Source of the DNA: JBMYTN01 sp049604415
Lineage (GTDB): Bacteria; Pseudomonadota; Alphaproteobacteria; Rhodospirillales; Rhodospirillaceae
Direction of reading: 5' to 3'
DNA: 64,000 nt
Assembly (NCBI GenBank): GCA_049604415.1
Contig: JBMYTN010000018.1
Span: 14,983-78,982, forward strand
Positions 37,170 through 45,962 of this stretch are shown piece by piece (within the stretch, counting starts at the first letter, position 1; every line of letters begins with the position of its first letter). The position numbers and the translations under genes were made by a program. The notes under the pieces were generated by a model. The model did no database searches. It was given only the letters and a program-made list of their open reading frames with translations, and was not told the origin of the DNA.

Positions 37170-38239
37170 TGGACCGCCCGGATGTCCTGATCATTGGCGG
37201 CGGCCTGTCCGGCCTCGCGCTGGCGGACCACCTGCAGCGTGACGGGGTGTCCTGGCAGCTGCTGGAGGCCGGGGATCGCCTCGGCGGGCGGATCTTCACC
37301 GAGACCATCGATGGCGCCAGCTTTGACATGGGTCCGGCCTGGTTTTGGCCCGGCCAGCCGCGCATGGCATCCCTGGCCAAACGCTTTGGCCTGCGGGTGT
37401 TCGAGCAATATGCCGATGGCGACCAGCTGGCCCAGGATTCCCGGGGCAAAGTCTATCGCGGCGGCGGTTTCGCTTCCATGGCCGGGTCCTGGCGCTTGGA
37501 GGGCGGCATGACGACCCTAATTGACGCCCTGGCGGCGGGTTTGCCTGCCAAACGCATCACCACCAATGCCCCGGTGACCGGCTTGGTCCGCAAGCCAGAT
37601 CAGATTGAAGCCACCCTCAGCGATGGCCGGACCGTCAGCGCTGCCAAGGTCGTGCTGGCACTGCCACCACGCCCGGCTGCGGCAAACATCACCTTTGATC
37701 CGCCCCTGCCCACGCCAGCGCTGCAGGCCATGGCGGCGGTCCCAACCTGGATGGCCGGGCATGCCAAACTGCTGGCGCTCTATGACCATCCCTTCTGGCG
37801 GGCAAAGGGTTTGTCCGGTGATGCCATGAGCCAGATCGGCCCCTTGGCGGAAATCCATGATGCCTCGCCCTATGAGGGCCGCCCCTATGCGTTGTTTGGC
37901 TTTGTCGGCGTGCCCGCAGCCCTGCGCCTGCAGCAAAAAGACGCGCTGCTCAACGCGGCCCGGGCGCAATTGGCCAGCCTGTTCGGTCCCGCTGCCGCCG
38001 AACCAAAAGCCTTGCTTTTGCGCGACTGGGCCGAGGATCCCTTGGTCGCCACCCCGGCAGACCATGATCCGCCGCGCAGCCATCCGCAATATGGCCCACC
38101 CGCCGGTACGGATCGGCTTTGGGACGGGGCCTTGCTCTTGGGCAGCACGGAGATCGGCCAAGCCTTCGGTGGGTTTTTGGAAGGGGCTCTGGAGGCCGCC
38201 GAAACCACCGCCCAGCGGCTTCAGACCGTGGCCGTTTAA
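37169..38239 (+). CDS. FAD-dependent amine oxidase-like protein
   Basis: 356 residues, monoamine-oxidase fold. The FAD dinucleotide motif VLIIGGGLSGLALADHL is at the start, then LLEAGDRLGGRIFTE, and the C-terminal FAD motif LLLGSTEIGQAFGGFLEGALE. The substrate is unknown. It is shorter than typical MAO (about 450 residues). Co-transcribed with the cupin and SDR genes, so the three may oxidise one compound in sequence (inference). Confidence 0.83.
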   Translation: MDRPDVLIIGGGLSGLALADHLQRDGVSWQLLEAGDRLGGRIFTETIDGASFDMGPAWFWPGQPRMASLAKRFGLRVFEQYADGDQLAQDSRGKVYRGGGFASMAGSWRLEGGMTTLIDALAAGLPAKRITTNAPVTGLVRKPDQIEATLSDGRTVSAAKVVLALPPRPAAANITFDPPLPTPALQAMAAVPTWMAGHAKLLALYDHPFWRAKGLSGDAMSQIGPLAEIHDASPYEGRPYALFGFVGVPAALRLQQKDALLNAARAQLASLFGPAAAEPKALLLRDWAEDPLVATPADHDPPRSHPQYGPPAGTDRLWDGALLLGSTEIGQAFGGFLEGALEAAETTAQRLQTVAV

Positions 38240-38400
38240 ACCCTGTGGCATGGTAAAAACAAAGATTTACCCAAAGATCAAAAAGTCTTCTCGAGCCCCT
38301 AGATTTATCTGGAATTGAGTGTCCTTTAACCGGCATCTGGAGTACTTATTTACGGATCCACCATAGGGTATTGCATTCGGTCTTCCCATAGTAGAGCGAT

Positions 38401-41400
38401 ATGTCAGTTTCTTCTTCAATTTTAGCGCAGCCCGATGCGACCTTTCACGCTGGGCGAGACCTGATTGGCACGCCAAGCGGCCCGACGCTTGTTCTCGACG
38501 GGTCGGTTTTGGTCGAGGGCCTGTTTTTCCGCGATGGCGATACCCTGATCATTCAGGGACCCGATGGCCGCCGGATTGTCATTGAAGAGTATTTCGCCAC
38601 AGATCCACCCCCAGATTTGGAGACCTTCGCCGGTGCCACAATGCCCGGCGCGGTGGTCTCAGCCTTGGCCGATGCGGGCAATATTTTGGTGGCCCAAGCC
38701 GCCGGTGATCCCTTTGCGCCGCTTTTCGGCGCCACGCCCGATACCCCCGGCGCGACCAATCAGCCGGACAATTCCCCCGATAGCCCGCCCGCAAACGATC
38801 CGGGCACCGATCCAGGCACAGCGCCGCCGGACTTTGTTGGGGCCCTGTCCCAAGGCCGTGTCGCCGATGTCCTGACCGCATCATCTGACTTTGCCGCCAC
38901 GCGGGCCGCCGAACTGGGGCTCGACGGGCAGGCCGGGCAAGCCGCCGCAGAACGCTTCCAGAGCCTGCTTATGGGGGCCCTCAACCGAGGCGTGGCACCG
39001 GATCAAGCCGTCGCATTGGCCCAAACCGGCCTCGAGAATTCCCTCAGCCAGTCCCAGGCCGAGTTCCAAGCCCTGCAAAATGCCGGACCGGAGGCCCAGA
39101 TCCTCAGCGGCTTTGCCACCGGGCAGACCGATGCCCTGACCGGGACGACCTCTGGCAATCAAGGCGGTCCGCAGGGCGATGAGGCAACCCTGCGCGACGT
39201 GGCCCGCTCCATTGACCGGGGCGAGAGCCTCAACACCGCCCTGGACCAAGCGGTGACCCGGCAAACCGCCCGCCAGGAGGCCGAAGCGGAAGGATCCCTG
39301 TTGGGCGGCCTGTCCAACCCCAACAGCGCCAGCCAGACGGCCAATCAGGCCACGTCAGGCAATGGTGCGGTCGGATCCGCTGGACAAGATGCTTTTGGAC
39401 AAGCCTTGGCCCAAGGGGCGGATGTGGGCACTGCGGCCCAACGGGGTGGCCAAGCCAACACCCTGAACCAACAGCAACAGAGCGCTGCGGAGTCAGCGGC
39501 CAACAGCAGCCCCACCGCGCGGTTGCTGAACGGCATGTCCGATGGCTCGATCACGCCGCAACAATTGCAGACCCTGGCGGGCAACACTGCGGCAGATGAG
39601 GGCGTTCGGACCTTCCTGAACACCATGACCAACGCCATGAACAATGGCGCCTCCCCGAACCAGGCCCTGCAAATCGGTCAAACCTTCCAAACCATCACCA
39701 ATCTTGCCAACCAAGCCGGGGCCAACACCCCGGCCCTGCTGCGCTCCATTGCCTCTGGCGAGAATCTGCAACAAACCCTAGATGCCGCGTTGCCCGAGGG
39801 GACCAGCGAAACGGTGCGTTCCGTCTTTGGCCGGGCTTTGGGCACCGCGCTTGCCAATGAAGAACTGCCCGCCGCAGCCATCCAACAGGCCGCCGGAGCC
39901 GCCAGCCAGTCCTCCCAGGAGCAACAGGCGCAACAGAACACCAATCCGGTGTTGGCCGCCGTTGCCACCGGCGCGCAAGACGGGGAGGCCGTCGGCGGCG
40001 ACGAGGCGTTCAATCAAGCGCTGGGCCAAACCTTGAACGAGGGCGGCAGCGCAGAAGCGGCCACAGCCAATGCCCAAACCGCGCAAACCGTGTCCGAGGC
40101 CGAGGCCCAAGCCCAGCAAGGTCAAGACACAGGCCCGACGGAAGTCGCCCAAACACCCCCCGGAGAGACGCAACCAGGAGAAACGCAGCCGGGGGACGGA
40201 ACGCCTGCGGACGGGACTGGGACGGACGGGACAGGGGCGGACGGAACACCCGCCGACCCAGCGGATGGCTCGCAAGATCCCGATCAAGGCCAACCGGCCG
40301 ATCAGCAAGTCGCCGATGCCGGGACGACTGGGGACCAAGGGGACGGCACGGATCAAGGCCCCCAAGATGCCGGACCCACGGACCCGACCACCACGGCGCA
40401 AGACCCCGACGCGCAGCCTACCGATGGCCCCGGTCCCGATGGGACACCTCCGGATGGGACTCCTGTAGATGGGACGCCTGTAGATGGGACTCAGGCGGAT
40501 GGCCAACCTACAGACGGGGCGCCCCCGGATGGTCAACCGACCGACGGAACACCGGTCGAGAACCAGCCCGTAGAGAACCAAAATGAAAACCCGCCTCCGG
40601 ACTCTGGGACCGAAACCCAAATCGCGGCCTTGGATCAAGGGGATCAACAAGACCCCCAACCGCCCACTGCCACCAATTCGGAGCCAGCCGACAGCGGAAC
40701 GCCCAATACGGGCACTGGCGGGGCTGGAACAGGATCGGGAACCGATCCAAGCCCGACAGGATCCACAGTCACAGAACCCATAGCCACAGAACCCACAGCC
40801 ACAGAACCGACAGCCGGAACGACGCCAATCGGCGGTGGCACCCAATTAGACCCTGAACCCCTGCCGCAAACGACCAACCCGACCGACTCTGGAACCGGAG
40901 ACACCGGGGGTACAGGGGGCGGCACCGGAGGATCTGGGGGGACAATCGGGTCCGCGCTCTCTTTCAATGACTTGTTGAACCCCTCGATTGGCAGCGGATT
41001 TGGCGGCAGCGGCGGCCTTGTCAGCACCCCATCCACATCCTCCGGCACCGGACAGACCGATGGGACCGGTGACCCAACGGACACCAGTGGCCCGACACTG
41101 CCCCTCGCGCCGACACAGCCGATCCAACTGCCCCAGGGACCGGACACCGGCGACGACGACCCCACCGATCTGACACCGACACCAACAACGACAACACCGA
41201 CAGAAACCGGAACCACCGGCACGGCCGAAACCGGTGGTGAAGAGGGCGGCACGACCACACCCACGACAACGACAACGACCACAACAACGGGGTCAAGCAC
41301 CGACAGCACGGGGACGACGACCACAACCCCGACCACGACAACCACAACATCCACGATCGGACCGGTCACCACCGTCCTGTCGGCAGACAGCCTCACGACA

Positions 41401-43971
41401 ACGGAAGACACCGTCAGTGTCAGCGGAAATGTTCTTGCCAATGATGTTGGAACCAGCCTGACCGTCATTTCCGTGACCGGGTTCCTGGCCGGAAACCCGA
41501 CAACGGTGGCCGCCGGTGTTGCCGTTGAAGGGGATTTGGGCGGGCAATTTGTTATCGCCTCCGACGGGGACGTGACCTTCCAACCCCTTGGCCAATTTGA
41601 AATCTTCGCGGTTGGGGAGGCCCCCACCACCTCAGTGACCTACACGGTCCAGGATTCCAGCGGGGCCACCTCCTCCAAGACCGTTACGGCCACGGTCAAT
41701 GGGGCCAATGATGCCCCCCTGGTGTCCGGCATCGCCCAATTGCCGATCAGCACCACCAGCAGCGCCAGTGTGACCCGCCAGATCACCATTCTGGATGCCG
41801 AAATCCTCGATGCCACCACTGACGTGGATTTCAGCGATACCCTCTCTGTCACCAGCTTTAGCCTCAGCGCCGGTTCAGCGGCAGCGGGCGCGGTCGCGTT
41901 CAATGGCGGGGGCACCTGGACCTTTACCCCGGCGGCAGATGTCGTTGGCACCGTCACCTTTGAGTTTGTCGCCAGCGATGGCAGGGCAACCGCTTCAGGC
42001 ACCACGGAAATGGTGCTTCAGGCAGCGCCCATTTTGGCGGTGGCCGACAGCATCAACACCATCGAGGATACAACCAATGTCTTGGGCAATCTGCTGACCA
42101 ACGACACCGGCGATGGCTTGACCATCACCAATTTCAGCGACACCCAAGGCATCAATGGCATGCTGGGGGCTGGGGGGCTGGCCGGGACAAATGGCGGTCT
42201 GCTCAGCGTCAATGCCGATGGCTCTTATGACTTTGACCAAAATGGTGAATTCAACAGCTTAGCCAATGGCGTCACCGGGACCACGAAATGGGATTACACA
42301 GCTCAGGATGACTTTGGCAACACGGTCACCGAAACCCTGACGGTCGAGATCACCGGGGTCAATGACGCGCCGACCAACTCGGCTGGTGCGGGTGGTGTTG
42401 GCACCATTGCCAAACGCACAGCGACCAACAACACCTCTCAGACCATCACCCAAACAGACTTGGTCACCGGGACGGCGACGGATGTGGACACCGGCGATAG
42501 CCTGACCGCCATCAACCTTGCTTTGGATGTCGGATCCGCCACCAACGGTTCGCTGGTGGACAACAACAATGGGACATGGACCTTCACGCCGAACCTCGGC
42601 TACACCGGGACCGTCAACTTCACCTATGACATCCAAGACGCCATTGGGGCGACAACGGCCTTTGCCGAAACCGCCAGCGTGACCGTGTCCAACACCCCGG
42701 TTACGGTCAATGCCGGGAGTTTTGACACCTCCAAGCTGCTCACCTCCAATGCCACGCAGCAAATGAGCAGTTTCACCATCGAGTTTTGGTTCAAACCTGG
42801 CGCGGTCCAACTTCAAACCATCTTGTTTCTTGAGGATACCGGAAACAACGCCTCTATCACCGTCACACAGGGCGTGTCTGGAGAGATTAGCATCAGGGCG
42901 GCGCAGGGTTTGTCGGCAACCACCGAGCAGACCGCGACACTGTTCACCGATGTCAATACGTGGCGACATTTTGCCGCCAGCTATGATGGAGGAAGCAACA
43001 CCTTCACCTTGTATGAAGACGGCATTGCTGCGATTGGAACCACAACCACAACAAACGTTGATCCGAACTTTGATGTCTTAAATCCTTCCTTGACCATGTA
43101 TGTCGGCGGCTCATCCGGCGGGGGGCAGTATGACGGTCAGTTGGCGGATATCCGGGTTTGGGATGCGGCCCTGAACGGCGTGGACATCAATGGCCGCTAC
43201 AACACCACCTTGGCGGGCACAGAGACCAATTTGCGGGCCTATCTCGATTTCAGCGAGGGCACGGCCAATTCCTTTGCCGATGACGCCACCACCGGCGACA
43301 TTGCCAGCTATGCGGTGAACAGCGGCGACCTGACCGTGGCGACGGCCGGTCCGAGCCTGACCCCCGTTGACCCCCTGGTGATCGATTTGGATGGTGACGG
43401 CGTGGAGTTGCTCGGCACCGAGGCCGGGGTTGGCTTTGACATGGATATGGATGGCGCGCCGGAGATCACCGGCTGGTCCAGCCCCGATGACGGCATTCTG
43501 GTCTTCGATCAAAACGGCGATGGCCTGATCACCTCCATTGAGGAATTGATCAGTCCGGCCTTCGATCTGGGCGGGCGCAACACCCAAAACAATCTGACCA
43601 GCATCGAGGTCCTGGCCCTCTATGACGACAATGGGGATGGCAAAATCTCCGACCAAGACGCCCTCTATGCGGGGCTGCAGATCTGGCAGGACGCCAACAG
43701 CGATGGCCGCACCGATGACGGCGAGTTGTTGGACCTGGAAGATCTGGGCATCACCGCCTTTGTGTTGCCCGATGCCCAGGATCCCCCGGCGGAGCGCTCG
43801 GTGCATGAAACCGGCAACACCACCGCTGCGGAGGGGATTGTCGAGACCGAAGACGGCGGCACCATGGCCTGGACCGAAGTGTTCTTTGACCAGGCCAATG
43901 ACGATGAAGGCTATACCAGCACCGGCGGCACGGATGCGGATGGGGCGGCAACAACCGATATCAACTCCTAG
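38401..43971 (+). CDS. Giant secreted adhesin-like protein (VCBS-type, LamG-type, calcium-binding)
   Basis: 1856 residues. Layout: an N-terminal module (1-100, LVLDGSVLVEGLFFRDGDTL); a Gln/Ala/Gly-rich helical region (110-580); hydrophilic DGTP/DGQP repeats (about 590-740); a Thr/Gly/Pro-rich stalk (to 985) with long Thr runs; four cadherin/VCBS-like repeats (about 989-1430, e.g. TEDTVSVSGNVLANDV and VNGANDAPLVS); a LamG-like lectin fold (1436-1607, FTIEFWFKPG); and a C-terminal calcium region (1657-1790) starting VIDLDGDGVELLG with EF-hand-like DQNGDGLITSIEEL and DDNGDGKISDQDAL. There is no Sec signal, which suits type I secretion by a C-terminal signal, but no type I exporter is in the window. 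Likely a biofilm or attachment factor. Confidence 0.8.
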   Translation: MSVSSSILAQPDATFHAGRDLIGTPSGPTLVLDGSVLVEGLFFRDGDTLIIQGPDGRRIVIEEYFATDPPPDLETFAGATMPGAVVSALADAGNILVAQAAGDPFAPLFGATPDTPGATNQPDNSPDSPPANDPGTDPGTAPPDFVGALSQGRVADVLTASSDFAATRAAELGLDGQAGQAAAERFQSLLMGALNRGVAPDQAVALAQTGLENSLSQSQAEFQALQNAGPEAQILSGFATGQTDALTGTTSGNQGGPQGDEATLRDVARSIDRGESLNTALDQAVTRQTARQEAEAEGSLLGGLSNPNSASQTANQATSGNGAVGSAGQDAFGQALAQGADVGTAAQRGGQANTLNQQQQSAAESAANSSPTARLLNGMSDGSITPQQLQTLAGNTAADEGVRTFLNTMTNAMNNGASPNQALQIGQTFQTITNLANQAGANTPALLRSIASGENLQQTLDAALPEGTSETVRSVFGRALGTALANEELPAAAIQQAAGAASQSSQEQQAQQNTNPVLAAVATGAQDGEAVGGDEAFNQALGQTLNEGGSAEAATANAQTAQTVSEAEAQAQQGQDTGPTEVAQTPPGETQPGETQPGDGTPADGTGTDGTGADGTPADPADGSQDPDQGQPADQQVADAGTTGDQGDGTDQGPQDAGPTDPTTTAQDPDAQPTDGPGPDGTPPDGTPVDGTPVDGTQADGQPTDGAPPDGQPTDGTPVENQPVENQNENPPPDSGTETQIAALDQGDQQDPQPPTATNSEPADSGTPNTGTGGAGTGSGTDPSPTGSTVTEPIATEPTATEPTAGTTPIGGGTQLDPEPLPQTTNPTDSGTGDTGGTGGGTGGSGGTIGSALSFNDLLNPSIGSGFGGSGGLVSTPSTSSGTGQTDGTGDPTDTSGPTLPLAPTQPIQLPQGPDTGDDDPTDLTPTPTTTTPTETGTTGTAETGGEEGGTTTPTTTTTTTTTGSSTDSTGTTTTTPTTTTTTSTIGPVTTVLSADSLTTTEDTVSVSGNVLANDVGTSLTVISVTGFLAGNPTTVAAGVAVEGDLGGQFVIASDGDVTFQPLGQFEIFAVGEAPTTSVTYTVQDSSGATSSKTVTATVNGANDAPLVSGIAQLPISTTSSASVTRQITILDAEILDATTDVDFSDTLSVTSFSLSAGSAAAGAVAFNGGGTWTFTPAADVVGTVTFEFVASDGRATASGTTEMVLQAAPILAVADSINTIEDTTNVLGNLLTNDTGDGLTITNFSDTQGINGMLGAGGLAGTNGGLLSVNADGSYDFDQNGEFNSLANGVTGTTKWDYTAQDDFGNTVTETLTVEITGVNDAPTNSAGAGGVGTIAKRTATNNTSQTITQTDLVTGTATDVDTGDSLTAINLALDVGSATNGSLVDNNNGTWTFTPNLGYTGTVNFTYDIQDAIGATTAFAETASVTVSNTPVTVNAGSFDTSKLLTSNATQQMSSFTIEFWFKPGAVQLQTILFLEDTGNNASITVTQGVSGEISIRAAQGLSATTEQTATLFTDVNTWRHFAASYDGGSNTFTLYEDGIAAIGTTTTTNVDPNFDVLNPSLTMYVGGSSGGGQYDGQLADIRVWDAALNGVDINGRYNTTLAGTETNLRAYLDFSEGTANSFADDATTGDIASYAVNSGDLTVATAGPSLTPVDPLVIDLDGDGVELLGTEAGVGFDMDMDGAPEITGWSSPDDGILVFDQNGDGLITSIEELISPAFDLGGRNTQNNLTSIEVLALYDDNGDGKISDQDALYAGLQIWQDANSDGRTDDGELLDLEDLGITAFVLPDAQDPPAERSVHETGNTTAAEGIVETEDGGTMAWTEVFFDQANDDEGYTSTGGTDADGAATTDINS

Positions 43972-44073
43972 AAACCTATCAGGAATGTCTTAGGACATTA
44001 ATTTCATTGACGAATCTTCGGCTCGATCTCACAGTTCGGCACCCAAAAACAGTGAGGTGCCGGGGACCAAGCC

Positions 44074-45222
44074 ATGGCTGTTTTGCCCTGCCAACGTGAT
44101 CTGTTCGATATTCCCGGCGATGTGGCCTATTTCAACTGCTCTTATAACTCCCCCTTGCTCAAGTCCTCCCGGGAGGCCTTGATCGCTGGAGCGGCATCAA
44201 AATCTCACCCCTGGACCCGCAAGCCCAATGACTTTTTTGACGATGCGGAGGCCTTTCGCAGCGCCGCCGGGCGGGCCTTTGCGGCGAGCCCGGATTGTTT
44301 TGCCGTGATCCCCTCGGCCAGTTATGGCTGCTCGGCAGCCGCCCGCATATTGGAAGACCATGTTGGGCCGGGCGATGAGATCCTGGTCCTGGCTGAGGAG
44401 TTTCCCTCCAACTATTTGCCCTGGCAGCGCCTGGCCCAGGTCACCGGGGCGCGCCTTGTGGTCGTGCCGACCCCGCAAGCCTTTGCCTGGACCGAGGCGG
44501 TCTTGGCCCGCATCACCGCACAGACCAAACTGGTCGCCCTGCCCAATTGTCACTGGACCAATGGCGCTTTGCTCGACCTGGAGACCATTGGTGCCGCGAC
44601 CCGGGCCGTTGGCGCCTATTTTGTCCTGGAGGTCACCCAGTCGCTGGGGGCCAAGCCGCTGGATATTGCGGCCCTGCAGCCGGATTTCCTGATCGCGGCG
44701 GGGTATAAGTGGCTGCTCTGCCCCTATGGCCTCAGCCTATTCTATGCCGATCCGAAATGGCATGACGCCCGCCCCTTGGAAGAGACTTGGCTCAGCCGGG
44801 CCAATGCCGAGATATTTGAAAACCTCGTTGAGTATACCGATCAATACCAAGCCGGGGCCCGCCGCTTCGATATGGGGCAGAAGAACATCCCCTCGGTGTT
44901 GCCGGGCGGCGTCGAGGCCCTGGACCAAATCGCCCGCTGGGGGGTCAGGGACATTGCGGAGACCTTGGCCGAGATCAATGATCGCATCACGGCACTGCTG
45001 GAGCCCTTCGGCTTTGTACCGGTCCCCAAAGCGGTGCGCAGCCCCAATATCCTCGGCGTCAGCCTTGAGGCAGGCATTCCGGAGACTTTGCTGCCCAGCC
45101 TTGCGGCGCGTCAGGTTTATCTCAGCCGTCGAGGCAGCGCCTTGCGCTTCGCCCCGCATCTGCACATCAACGACAATGACTTGGACCGGCTTTCAGAGGC
45201 CCTCAAAGCGGCCTTGGCATAA
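44074..45222 (+). CDS. Class V PLP-dependent enzyme with Asp-to-Glu at the PLP-binding site
   Basis: 382 residues, fold type I, aminotransferase class V. The Schiff-base lysine is Lys212 in IAAGYKWLLCP. The residue that pairs with the PLP ring nitrogen, Asp in IscS-type enzymes, is Glu186 in VLEVTQSLGAKPLD, with the normal 26-residue spacing to the lysine. The reaction is unknown; desulfurase, lyase and aminotransferase are all possible. There is no active-site Cys loop typical of NifS. It starts an operon with the racemase and TPR genes. Confidence 0.82.
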   Translation: MAVLPCQRDLFDIPGDVAYFNCSYNSPLLKSSREALIAGAASKSHPWTRKPNDFFDDAEAFRSAAGRAFAASPDCFAVIPSASYGCSAAARILEDHVGPGDEILVLAEEFPSNYLPWQRLAQVTGARLVVVPTPQAFAWTEAVLARITAQTKLVALPNCHWTNGALLDLETIGAATRAVGAYFVLEVTQSLGAKPLDIAALQPDFLIAAGYKWLLCPYGLSLFYADPKWHDARPLEETWLSRANAEIFENLVEYTDQYQAGARRFDMGQKNIPSVLPGGVEALDQIARWGVRDIAETLAEINDRITALLEPFGFVPVPKAVRSPNILGVSLEAGIPETLLPSLAARQVYLSRRGSALRFAPHLHINDNDLDRLSEALKAALA

Positions 45223-45259
45223 CGTTGTATAAGATGTTCCCAGGAAAGGACCTTCGCCC

Positions 45260-45958
45260 GTGAAAACCATCGGCATTCTTGGCGGCATGTCAGCGGAATC
45301 GACCCAGCTCTATTACCGGGAGCTGTGTCGCCTGACCCGAGAGCAGTTGGGTGGCCTGCACTCGCCGGAACTGTTGATCCGCTCACTGGATTTTGCCGCC
45401 ATTGAGGCTCTGCAGATGCGCGGGGCCTGGGACGAGGCCGGGGCGGTGCTCAATCGAGAAGCCAAGGCGCTGCAGGCCGGTGGGGCGGAGCTTTTGATCC
45501 TGGCGACCAACACCATGCACAAGCTGGCCGAGCCGATGATGGCCGGGGTCAGCATCCCGATGCTCCACATTGCCGATGCCACCGCCGAAGCGATCACGGC
45601 GGCGGGCTTGACGCGTCCCGGCCTGATGGCCACCGCCTTCACCATGGAACAGAGCTTTTATACCGAGCGTCTGGTCCGTGCCGGATTGCAGCCTGTCATC
45701 CCGGACGCGGAAGATCGGGCCGAAACCCATCGGATCATCTATGACGAGCTGTGCCAGGGCATCACCGCGCCTGCGAGCAAGGCGGCCTATGAAGCCATTG
45801 CCGGACGGCTGCGCGATGCCGGGGCGGATTGTTTGATCCTGGGCTGCACCGAGGTCGGGATGCTGTTAAGTCATGACAATGTGCCCGTAAAAGTGTTTGA
45901 TACCACCTTAATCCATTGCAAATCAGCTTTCGAGGCCGCGCAGCAACCACCAAGGTGA
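45260..45958 (+). CDS. Aspartate/glutamate racemase family protein (EcL-DER/YgeA-like)
   Basis: 232 residues. GILGGMSAESTQLYYREL opens the fold; the first catalytic position is Thr83 (ATNTMHK) and the second is Cys196 (LGCTEVG). Most cofactor-independent racemases use two Cys, whereas the E. coli Asp/Glu racemase EcL-DER (YgeA) uses Thr/Cys and prefers the L-substrates. The same pair here predicts the same one-sided chemistry. GTG 45260 is the start. It follows the PLP enzyme and is 4 bp from the TPR gene. Confidence 0.85.
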   Translation: MKTIGILGGMSAESTQLYYRELCRLTREQLGGLHSPELLIRSLDFAAIEALQMRGAWDEAGAVLNREAKALQAGGAELLILATNTMHKLAEPMMAGVSIPMLHIADATAEAITAAGLTRPGLMATAFTMEQSFYTERLVRAGLQPVIPDAEDRAETHRIIYDELCQGITAPASKAAYEAIAGRLRDAGADCLILGCTEVGMLLSHDNVPVKVFDTTLIHCKSAFEAAQQPPR

Positions 45959-45962
45959 TGGG

